This document shows, one piece after another, positions 16,597 through 22,706 of a DNA stretch of 22,706 nucleotides. Position 1 is the stretch's first letter. The number at the start of each line of letters is the position of its first letter. This stretch comes from JBCAWW01 sp039024315 (GTDB taxonomy: Bacteria; Bacteroidota; Bacteroidia; J057), in contig JBCCQN010000133.1 of assembly GCA_039024315.1 (NCBI GenBank), positions 1 through 22,706 on the forward strand, written 5' to 3'. The translations under genes were made by a program, and so were the position numbers. The notes under the pieces were generated by a model, which was not told where the DNA came from, made no database searches, and worked only from the letters and a program-made list of their open reading frames with translations.

Positions 16597-17461
16597 GTCT
16601 CGCCTTATAAGGCAGATTATTTATTGTGCAGTGGGCCTACTTTTTGTCGGCTGCGCCGGTGATGGAAATAATTCAAAGTCTGATATCATCGTAAGATATC
16701 GACAGCACAATCTATCTCGGGCTGAGATCGACCAATTTGTGCCTGAAACAAGCACCGAAAAAGACAGCCTTCTGTTTGCCAATCGTTTTATCGATGAGTG
16801 GGTAAGAGGGCAAGCAGTATCCGAACATGCAAAAGCTCGCATCGAAGGCCTCAATGAAAAAATTGCTGCGCAAGTAAAAGAATACGAGCGGGACTTAATC
16901 AGGCATGCTTACTCCCAATACATAACCGAACAAAACGCTGCTGCACTCCGAATCAGCGAAGCAGAAATCCAAAACTTTTACGTTGATAATCCGGAAAAAT
17001 TTATCAGCAATACCGAGTATTTCCAATTCTTTTTTGTGCGTACAAAAGAGTATTCCAACCAGCAAGTGGTACCGCTAATGCGCCGAAATGATGAAGAAAA
17101 ACTCAATGAGTTGAGAGAATGGGTTCGACAAAATGCCGTTGAATATCGTCTTGATAGTTCATACGTAACCGAAAATGAACTAAATAGAGTGGGAGAAGGT
17201 TATTATTATGGCAATATCAAACGATCTTACAGCTCTACGGTATATCCTTACTCGCTTAAAATCGGGGAGGATACTTATTACAATTACTTTCGTTTGTTAA
17301 ATACCATCAAGCCCGGTGATCGTTTGCCCCTAAGAATTTGCGCTCCGATGATCCGAAATATCCTCTACAATCAGAAAAAAAACAATCTACTCGACCGTGA
17401 GGAGGCTGCGCTCGTACAACAAGCTAGGTCCGCAAATAAGATCAAGCGATATGACCAATAG
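16571..17461 (+). CDS. SurA/PpiD-like lipoprotein with a degenerate or absent parvulin active site
   Basis: 296 residues from the ATG at 16571. The hydrophobic segment ends in LLFVGC, so Cys28 is a likely lipidation site. A helical region resembling the SurA N-terminal chaperone domain follows, with a motif (LRISEAEIQNFYVDNPEKF) common before rotamase domains. Where the parvulin strand with the conserved His should be, the sequence reads TEYFQFFFVRTKE, so activity is probably lost. The gene overlaps the upstream one by 26 bases. A TTG at 16556 would extend it by five residues, but AAGGAAG sits just before the ATG. It probably acts as a holding chaperone or as a partner of its two active neighbours. 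The family assignment rests partly on context. Confidence 0.72.
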   Translation: MSLQTFLNKSRLIRQIIYCAVGLLFVGCAGDGNNSKSDIIVRYRQHNLSRAEIDQFVPETSTEKDSLLFANRFIDEWVRGQAVSEHAKARIEGLNEKIAAQVKEYERDLIRHAYSQYITEQNAAALRISEAEIQNFYVDNPEKFISNTEYFQFFFVRTKEYSNQQVVPLMRRNDEEKLNELREWVRQNAVEYRLDSSYVTENELNRVGEGYYYGNIKRSYSSTVYPYSLKIGEDTYYNYFRLLNTIKPGDRLPLRICAPMIRNILYNQKKNNLLDREEAALVQQARSANKIKRYDQ

Positions 17462-17581
17462 TCTTGATGCAACCTTTTTTGAGACAATCTCCACTTAAGG
17501 GAAAAAGCAAGCCATAACAATGACCTTTGAAGCCTTTTAGGGCCGGTTTTGCACCAATTCTATGCTTTCAAGACCTTCATT

Positions 17582-18910
17582 ATGAAAAAATTAACATTTC
17601 TTTTTCTCTTTTGCCTGCTGGCAAATTTTGCCGGCGCTCAGACCCTCGATAGAATCGTGGCCATCATCGGTGAAGAGGTCATTCTCCAATCTGATGTTGA
17701 GAACCAGTACAACTACATGATGCTCAATGGGCAGAAAGATGATGGCACCTTGCGTTGTCAGGTCATGGAAAACCTAGTGGTCAACAAACTCCTACTCAAC
17801 AAGGCGCAGCAAGATAGTATTGAAGTCTCCGAAGCGGAAGTTACGGCTGAGATCGACCGCAGGGTCGAATATATCCTCGCCCAGATGGATGGTAATGTGC
17901 GAGAATTTGAGCGCATCTATGGTAAGTCCGTGGCTGAGTTTAGAGAAGATATCTTTGAAGAAATTCGGAATGAGGTGCTTATCAATCGTCAACGTAATAC
18001 GCTGCTACAAGAAGCGGAGATTACTCCGAGCGAAGTAAAAGCCTTTTATGAATCCCTCGATATTGATAGTGTAGGCCTACTGCCTGCCGAGGTCGAAGTC
18101 AACCACATCGTAGTGATCCCGCCACCTTCACAGGAAAGTATCGACAAAGCGATTGCCGATCTGACCTCCTATCGAGAGCAAGCTATCAATGGGACAGACT
18201 TCAACGAACTGGCCGCTAAACACTCTGATGAGCCAGGGGCTAGCCGCAGCCGAGGCTACCTAGGTGAATTTAGTCGCGGTTTGATGGTGCCAGAGTTTGA
18301 AGAGGTGGTCTATTCGATGCGAGTAGGGGAAATTTCGCAGCCTTTCCGCACAGAATTTGGTTATCATGTAGTCCTATTGCACGAACGTCGTGGGCAAATC
18401 CTACGCGCAAGCCACATTTTGAAGCGTTTGCGTCCCAGTTCAAATGGGGATTCTATTGCTATCGACTCGCTGCGTAAGATCGTTACCTTGATAGAAACTG
18501 ATTCTCTCTCTTTTGAGCAGGCTGCTATCCGCTTTTCTTCTGATCGTCAGACCAAGCACTGCGGGGGGTGTATCACCAACCCACAGACGCAAGAGTTGCG
18601 CATCTCGATGGATATGTTGGATGCGGATATGTTTTTCAAAGTAGATGAAATGGAAGCCGGTGAGATTTCTGAACCTATGGAACTGACTATGGGCGACAAC
18701 TCTCGCGCTTTTCATATTCTTTATCTTAAAAATAAGATTCCGCCCCACAAGCCAAATCTAAAGGACGACTATCAAAAAATCAGGGACTCGGCCCTACGCA
18801 ATAAGCAGTATGAAGACTTTGAAAAGTGGCTAGAATCCGCTAAGAAAAATATCTATATTGATATCAAACCTACCGAGTGCTATAATGCCCTTAAAACCTG
18901 GGTCCAATAA
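17582..18910 (+). CDS. surA: SurA-like periplasmic chaperone, double parvulin peptidyl-prolyl isomerase
   Basis: 442 residues from the ATG at 17582, which begins a classical signal peptide (MKKLTFLFLFCLLANFAGAQ). A TTG at 17549 would add eleven residues before it and is unlikely. The mature N-terminus LDRIVAIIGEEVILQSDVE is the SurA signature. Rotamase domains lie at about 172-265 (VNHIVVIP to FGYHVVLLHERRG) and about 277-385 (ASHILKRL to FHILYLKNK). The second contains an unusual HCGGC where a Gly-Gly pair is normal. It should bind and isomerise unfolded outer-membrane proteins. It follows the preceding gene after 120 bases with no clear terminator and is coupled to MoxR by a TAATG overlap. 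Confidence 0.92.
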   Translation: MKKLTFLFLFCLLANFAGAQTLDRIVAIIGEEVILQSDVENQYNYMMLNGQKDDGTLRCQVMENLVVNKLLLNKAQQDSIEVSEAEVTAEIDRRVEYILAQMDGNVREFERIYGKSVAEFREDIFEEIRNEVLINRQRNTLLQEAEITPSEVKAFYESLDIDSVGLLPAEVEVNHIVVIPPPSQESIDKAIADLTSYREQAINGTDFNELAAKHSDEPGASRSRGYLGEFSRGLMVPEFEEVVYSMRVGEISQPFRTEFGYHVVLLHERRGQILRASHILKRLRPSSNGDSIAIDSLRKIVTLIETDSLSFEQAAIRFSSDRQTKHCGGCITNPQTQELRISMDMLDADMFFKVDEMEAGEISEPMELTMGDNSRAFHILYLKNKIPPHKPNLKDDYQKIRDSALRNKQYEDFEKWLESAKKNIYIDIKPTECYNALKTWVQ

Positions 18911-19890
18911 TGCAGAAATACAAGACTGAAGTAGAGGCCGCCGACGCGCTGGCCAGTAAATACAAAGAACTCAAAAAAGAAATTTCGAAAGTAATTATCG
19001 GTCAGGAGGAAGTCGTAGACAACCTCCTGATCGCGCTTTTTTGTAAAGGCCATACCCTTTTGGTAGGGGTACCAGGGCTCGCCAAAACCCTTTTGATCAG
19101 TACCATCGCCGAGGTCTTGCATCTCGAATTTAGCCGTATCCAGTTCACGCCCGACCTCATGCCCAGTGATATCGTAGGCACCGAGGTATTGGAAGTAGAT
19201 GAAGAGACCGGCAAAAAGTTTTTCAAATTTATCAAGGGACCCATCTTTGCCAACATGCTTTTGGCGGATGAAATCAACCGTACTCCTCCCAAAACGCAGG
19301 CTGCTCTGCTCGAGGCCATGCAGGAAAAGCGCGTTACCATCGCGGGAGAAGTGCATCACCTTAGTCCTCCATTTTTCGTTTTGGCAACCCAAAACCCTAT
19401 CGAGCAAGAAGGTACCTATCCACTTCCCGAAGCTCAGCTAGACCGCTTTATGTTCAACATCAAAGTGGATTATCCTAGTATGGCTGAGGAAGTGGAGATC
19501 GTCAAAGCCACTACTTCCAATAAGCAAGTAGAGTTAAATACTATCCTTACCGAAGAGGATATCATCTATTTTCAAGAGTTGGTCCGTAAGGTACCGGTGC
19601 CCGACAATGTTATCGAGTATGCCGTCCAACTGGTCAATCGTACGCGTATCAACACCCCGCATGCTACCGAAGAGATCAAAGAGCTGATCAGCTGGGGGGC
19701 AGGTCCCCGCGCTTCGCAATATTTGATCCTCGCTGCTAAGGCCAAAGCCTTGCTTAAAGGCAAGTATAGTCCCGATATCGAAGAGATCAATGAGGTCGCT
19801 ATCCCTGTGCTACGCCATCGTATTGTGCCTAGCTTTACGGCAGAAGCCGAAGGAATTAGTGCCGATGATATTATTCGGAAGTTGTTGTAG
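18910..19890 (+). CDS. MoxR-family AAA+ ATPase
   Basis: 326 residues, the normal length for MoxR ATPases. Walker A is GVPGLAKT at 53-60, Walker B is LLADE at 117-121, and sensor 1 is ATQNP at 159-163. The LPEAQLDRF segment at 172-180 carries the expected arginine. MoxR proteins are cytoplasmic chaperones that usually work with von Willebrand A-domain partners; none is visible here, since the gene downstream is on the other strand. The start codon shares one base with the SurA stop (TAATG), indicating translational coupling with the folding cluster. Transcription ends at the hairpin 22 bases beyond the stop. Confidence 0.94.
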   Translation: MQKYKTEVEAADALASKYKELKKEISKVIIGQEEVVDNLLIALFCKGHTLLVGVPGLAKTLLISTIAEVLHLEFSRIQFTPDLMPSDIVGTEVLEVDEETGKKFFKFIKGPIFANMLLADEINRTPPKTQAALLEAMQEKRVTIAGEVHHLSPPFFVLATQNPIEQEGTYPLPEAQLDRFMFNIKVDYPSMAEEVEIVKATTSNKQVELNTILTEEDIIYFQELVRKVPVPDNVIEYAVQLVNRTRINTPHATEEIKELISWGAGPRASQYLILAAKAKALLKGKYSPDIEEINEVAIPVLRHRIVPSFTAEAEGISADDIIRKLL

Positions 19891-21328
19891 GACGACTACC
19901 AATTAGGATACAAAAATCAGCTTTGCACTCAGAGGTAAAGCTGATTTTTTGCATTAGACTTTCTCGTTCCGCTGCGCGAACGCTTCCCAACAAAATCCCA
20001 TCACCTTCCCAATCTCTCAGTTCTTCAAGTGACCAGACTTCAGTGGCATACCAATCTGCATAAAGCTGCATCTCTTGATCACCTGCTCGATAAAGATATA
20101 TACGTTCGGCCCCAGCCAGCAACTCTTCCCGTTCATATACAAACTGCGAATTGCTCTCGGGGACTCGATAAAGATCCAGTAATTGACGCCCACCGGTAAA
20201 TAAAAACAAGCCAGCCCATAGCCACAGCCAATGTTTGGAATGCTCGACGCTAAATATTATAAGACTGCTTACTGCTAAGGCCGCAAAGGGTAATATCGGT
20301 GTGATATACCAGACCAGTTTGCTTTGAGAAATAGTCAGCACCACTGATAGCGATATGGCGATAGAGAGCGATAGTAGGAAGATTCGATATTCATCCTTTT
20401 GCCACAAGAGGCGATCTAGTTTGTGCTCACGGCTTCGCCGAACGCTAAACAAAATCAAACTAGCATACATTAGATAATTCCAGAGATTGAACTTGATGTC
20501 AAGCGCCTCAAAAACAAATCCAGCGTTCCACGAAGTGGCCGCCCCCTCAACTCCTGTCTCCGTAAAGCGGGCAATCGTATCATAAAATAATAGCGTCTGC
20601 CAGCTATTATTGCCATCGTCTGGACTGTTAGCCTCAACTAAGATGATCCATGAAGCGATAATTGCCAATAAGCTGCCGATACCGACCCAAAAATAACTTT
20701 CGCTTAGGAGGGCGGCCAGCCTCCGGCGAAGGAGAAGATAAATCGCTGCACCTGGCAAGTAAAAAATGAAGGTAGGGCCCTTGCTATAAAAGGCTAGTCC
20801 CAAACAGATCGCTCCCCATAATAGCATTTTGCGTTCGCCGAAGTCGACCCAAGCCGAAAACGCATATAAAAAACCCATCAACCATAGCAAGAGCAAAGCA
20901 TCTGTATCTCCGGTCCTGCCTACGTGATGACCGATAATGCCTTTGACGGTAAGCAAAACAGCACAAGTGATTGAGGCAAAAGTGCTGCCTCGATATCTGC
21001 GTACCCAAGCAAAAAAGATGGCAAAAAAAAGCACAATCGAGATCGCCGAATGCAAACGCAACGCCCAAGGATTGTGGCCTATCCACTGATAATTGAGCGC
21101 AATCAACCAATTGGCTAAAGGAGGTTTTGCGTTCCATTTGTCAGGCTGATTGGCAAAGTAAAAGTTGACATAATCGCCTTTGGCATTCATCCAATAGGCA
21201 TTTTCGCCATAACGTGCTTCGTCCCAAGCAAAAACTCCTTTGTTGCCAAGCCAGGCAAAAGCCATTAGGGCTGTGATGAGTATCACTCCCCAATGGTAAT
21301 AAGATTTTCGCTTTTTTGTAGAGACCAT
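19871..21328 (-). CDS. ArnT/PMT-type membrane glycosyltransferase (polyprenyl-phosphate sugar donor)
   Basis: 485 residues with about ten hydrophobic helices and a short soluble tail. The first external loop carries the family motif WDEARYGENA (about 35-44) with the expected acidic pair Asp36-Glu37, and NAKPPLANW at about 66-74. These are hallmarks of the ArnT/GT83 and GT39 group, which use lipid-linked sugars on the periplasmic face. The acceptor, whether lipid A, protein or polysaccharide, cannot be told. The 3' end overlaps the MoxR gene by 20 bases and contains the MoxR terminator. The gene stands alone on this strand. Confidence 0.85.
   Translation of the reverse strand: MVSTKKRKSYYHWGVILITALMAFAWLGNKGVFAWDEARYGENAYWMNAKGDYVNFYFANQPDKWNAKPPLANWLIALNYQWIGHNPWALRLHSAISIVLFFAIFFAWVRRYRGSTFASITCAVLLTVKGIIGHHVGRTGDTDALLLLWLMGFLYAFSAWVDFGERKMLLWGAICLGLAFYSKGPTFIFYLPGAAIYLLLRRRLAALLSESYFWVGIGSLLAIIASWIILVEANSPDDGNNSWQTLLFYDTIARFTETGVEGAATSWNAGFVFEALDIKFNLWNYLMYASLILFSVRRSREHKLDRLLWQKDEYRIFLLSLSIAISLSVVLTISQSKLVWYITPILPFAALAVSSLIIFSVEHSKHWLWLWAGLFLFTGGRQLLDLYRVPESNSQFVYEREELLAGAERIYLYRAGDQEMQLYADWYATEVWSLEELRDWEGDGILLGSVRAAERESLMQKISFTSECKADFCILIGSRPTTTSE
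19912..19950 (+). terminator. Strong intrinsic terminator of the parvulin/MoxR cluster
   Basis: A perfect 13-bp stem (AAAAATCAGCTTT at 19912-19924, AAAGCTGATTTTT at 19937-19949) closes a 12-base loop and ends in TTTTTT. It lies entirely inside the 3' coding part of the convergent glycosyltransferase gene. The A-rich left arm makes it potentially bidirectional, but on the minus strand it precedes the stop codon. Confidence 0.85.
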
Positions 21329-21443
21329 TTCGCGGCCTAATTAACGAAAAAGATTTTTGGTAATGTGATCTTAGGGGCTTGACAAGGATGTAGCCCTTCA
21401 ACAAAAATAAAATGATCAGGAAATTTCTGCCGAATATTCATTA

Positions 21444-21471
21444 TTGTGAGTTGAGCGGAATTTTTATTTTG
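21444..21471 (+). promoter_or_regulatory. Weak candidate promoter upstream of the small barrel gene
   Basis: TTG at 21444-21446 and TTATTTTG at 21464-21471 (one mismatch to TAnnTTTG) are 17 bases apart. The implied start of transcription is about ten bases before the ATG at 21485. The 156-base divergent gap otherwise contains only a small GGGCT/AGCCC hairpin near 21375-21396. Confidence 0.28.
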
Positions 21472-21484
21472 CAATTGATATTCA

Positions 21485-22117
21485 ATGAAATTTATCAAAA
21501 TCATCTTTTGCCTAGGCTTGCTTGCTATTGGAAGTAAAGTGCAGGCACAACTAAAAATCGACCATTTGACCCTTGGGGTTAAAATAGGCTTTGGGTTAGG
21601 CAAATTTCAGCCTATTACGCCTGTATCCAGTGCTCAGTATCAGCGATTGGAGCTAGTAGGGCTCAATAATTATTTCGTGGATAGCCGGATCGCTGATTCA
21701 AAGTTTTTTATGCGCTATGAATTAGGCTTAGCAAAACCACCGGGGCCCTATGACTACATGTTGGATTTGGAAGCCTCTTTTAGTCCTCAGTTGTTTTGGC
21801 AACCCAAAGAGGATGGCTTGGTATTTGGAACCGGCTTACGCGCTGCCTTATTGCTCAGTATAGCTGGAGAGACCTCTATTTTTGTATACTCTCGCAGTGC
21901 TTATGATCTTTCTATCCCGCTACTAGTAGAAAAGCGTTTGAAGTTAGGAGGCAATGCCTCGTTTAATGTAGGTCTAATGACTGCGGCAAGCCTGACTCGT
22001 ACGCTTGGGGATTGTTTGTGGTGGGAAAACCCGAATGGACTTGCCATCACACCTTGTCGAGGTCAATTAATCAGAGAAGGCTTGATCTATTTTGGCTTGC
22101 TTTATAAGCTAGGTTAG
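21485..22117 (+). CDS. Small outer-membrane beta-barrel protein (PorT-like)
   Basis: 210 residues with a signal peptide ending VQAQ at about 22. The remainder is a series of amphipathic strands (for example VKIGFGLGKF, MRYELGLA, LDLEASFSPQLFW, VFGTGLRAALLLS, SFNVGLMTAAS) and a final strand YFGLLYKLG, as expected for an eight-strand or similar barrel. Two cysteines near the C-terminus (in LGDCLWW and ITPCRG) could form a loop disulfide. The gene stands alone between the divergent glycosyltransferase and the next lipoprotein. No specific function can be assigned. Confidence 0.72.
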   Translation: MKFIKIIFCLGLLAIGSKVQAQLKIDHLTLGVKIGFGLGKFQPITPVSSAQYQRLELVGLNNYFVDSRIADSKFFMRYELGLAKPPGPYDYMLDLEASFSPQLFWQPKEDGLVFGTGLRAALLLSIAGETSIFVYSRSAYDLSIPLLVEKRLKLGGNASFNVGLMTAASLTRTLGDCLWWENPNGLAITPCRGQLIREGLIYFGLLYKLG

Positions 22118-22136
22118 GCCGTAACTGCTATTTTTA
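22107..22136 (+). terminator. Weak candidate terminator after the small barrel gene
   Basis: An imperfect stem pairs AGC/GCT and GTTA/TAAC around a GGCCG loop at 22107-22129, followed by ATTTTTAT. It overlaps the last codons and stop of the barrel gene. The short, bulged stem makes this a tentative call. Confidence 0.28.
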
Positions 22137-22138
22137 TG

Positions 22139-22146
22139 TAGCTTTG
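22139..22146 (+). promoter_or_regulatory. Candidate -7 element (TAGCTTTG) of the terminal lipoprotein gene
   Basis: An exact TAnnTTTG match, which predicts a transcript with a leader of about 45 bases before the ATG at 22198. No clear TTTG lies at the expected upstream distance; only a GTTAG is present near 22113. Confidence 0.38.
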
Positions 22147-22197
22147 CTTCCCTATCAAACATATCCTAAATTACCAATCCTAGAAATTACCAAAAAG

Positions 22198-22706
22198 ATG
22201 AAGCAATACACTACAATCGCACTACTACTGCTAAGCGTCTTCTTATGGAGCTGTGGTGGAGAGGCTGATAAACAAGCTGCTGCTGATGCGGCTGCCGCGG
22301 CCAAACCCCAAGAGCCGGCAGTACCCGATCTCCCTAAACGCAGTCTAAAACTCGAAAAAATCGGCCTCCAAAATCCCGAATCTGTCGCCAGTGACGGAGA
22401 GTTTTACTATGTCTCCAATCTGGGCCCAGAACTTAAACCTTTCCGCAAGGACCAAAATGGGTTTATCATGCAACTTGACTCTGCCGGTAAGGTGGTGAGA
22501 AAGCGCTTTGCCAGTGGTTTAGATGCCCCTAAAGGCATGGTTGTCGTCGGGAGAACGCTATATGTTACCGATATCGACAAGGTCAAAGCCTATAGCCTCG
22601 ACACCCGCAAAAGAGTGGGTACGCTAGATATCAGCAAGGATTATGAAACGCCTTTCCTCAATGACATAGTGGTCAAAAATGAAAATGAGCTTTACGCTTC
22701 TTTGAC
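22198..22706 (+). CDS. Lipoprotein with SMP-30/NHL-like propeller domain, 3' end outside window
   Basis: The frame opens at ATG 22198 and stays open for 169 codons to the window edge, so it is partial. The signal peptide MKQYTTIALLLLSVFLWSC gives a good lipobox with Cys19. An Ala-rich linker (GGEADKQAADAAAAAK) follows. From about residue 60 the sequence has propeller-like repeats: NPESVASDGEFYYVSN, GLDAPKGMVVVGRTLYVTDIDKVKAYS and FLNDIVVKNENELYAS. This pattern is typical of SMP-30/gluconolactonase-like or NHL proteins. It should be anchored in the envelope; the catalytic residues of lactonases cannot be checked because the C-terminus is missing. Confidence 0.8.
   Translation, partial: MKQYTTIALLLLSVFLWSCGGEADKQAAADAAAAAKPQEPAVPDLPKRSLKLEKIGLQNPESVASDGEFYYVSNLGPELKPFRKDQNGFIMQLDSAGKVVRKRFASGLDAPKGMVVVGRTLYVTDIDKVKAYSLDTRKRVGTLDISKDYETPFLNDIVVKNENELYASL

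Noticed and set aside
17549..17581. TTG start extending the SurA-like protein by eleven residues
   Set aside because: The ATG at 17582 begins a textbook signal peptide with basic n-region; the extension adds nothing recognisable.
18880..19407. Minus-strand 175-codon open frame opposite the SurA/MoxR junction
   Set aside because: It is fully antisense to conserved Walker A and B codons of MoxR, and its translation resembles no protein family.
21371..21398. GGGCT/AGCCC hairpin in the gap before the small barrel gene
   Set aside because: The stem is only five or six pairs with a 12-base loop and no T run; it is not convincing as terminator or riboswitch.

Overview
The window looks like chromosomal DNA from a Bacteroidota bacterium, most likely of the Saprospiria (Lewinella/Haliscomenobacter-like). 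This is inferred from protein families: a type IX secretion (T9SS) C-terminal sorting domain on a SprB-repeat protein, PorT-like outer-membrane barrels, lipoproteins with relaxed lipoboxes, weak Shine-Dalgarno use, and promoter elements of the TAnnTTTG type. It is almost fully coding; the longest gene-free stretch is 175 bases (14406-14580). I see no rRNA, tRNA or CRISPR array.

Layout. Bases 1 to about 140 hold the right end of an ISAs1-family insertion sequence. Bases 201-3060 (+) hold a three-gene partner-switching module: a membrane GAF/PP2C (SpoIIE-type) phosphatase, a STAS anti-anti-sigma-like protein and an RsbW/SpoIIAB-like ATPase. Bases 3057-14405 (-) form one tightly packed six-gene operon. 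In transcription order it encodes a CHAT caspase-like protease, an nSTAND NTPase, a membrane-anchored WD40 protein, a TPR-plus-beta-barrel outer-membrane protein, a propeller-like lipoprotein and a 1383-residue T9SS-exported SprB-repeat surface protein. Every junction except the first overlaps or is stop/start-coupled.

Bases 14581-19890 (+) are an envelope-folding cluster: a double-parvulin lipoprotein, a degenerate parvulin-like lipoprotein, a SurA-like double parvulin and a MoxR AAA+ ATPase. A strong hairpin terminator ends it. An ArnT/PMT-type glycosyltransferase (19871-21328, -) converges on it. A small outer-membrane barrel protein (21485-22117, +) and the start of a lipoprotein with a predicted beta-propeller (22198 to the window edge, +) close the window.

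The most interesting part is the six-gene operon. The NTPase and the WD40 protein look like one STAND protein split in two exactly at the conserved SHD-x-LA segment. Charge distribution around the single membrane helix of the WD40 half puts its seven-bladed propeller in the periplasm and its STAND-derived N-terminus in the cytoplasm. With a CHAT protease on the cytoplasmic side and three co-encoded outer-envelope proteins, the operon reads as a candidate envelope-spanning surveillance or signalling system. That role is inference; only the gene order, motifs and couplings are seen directly.
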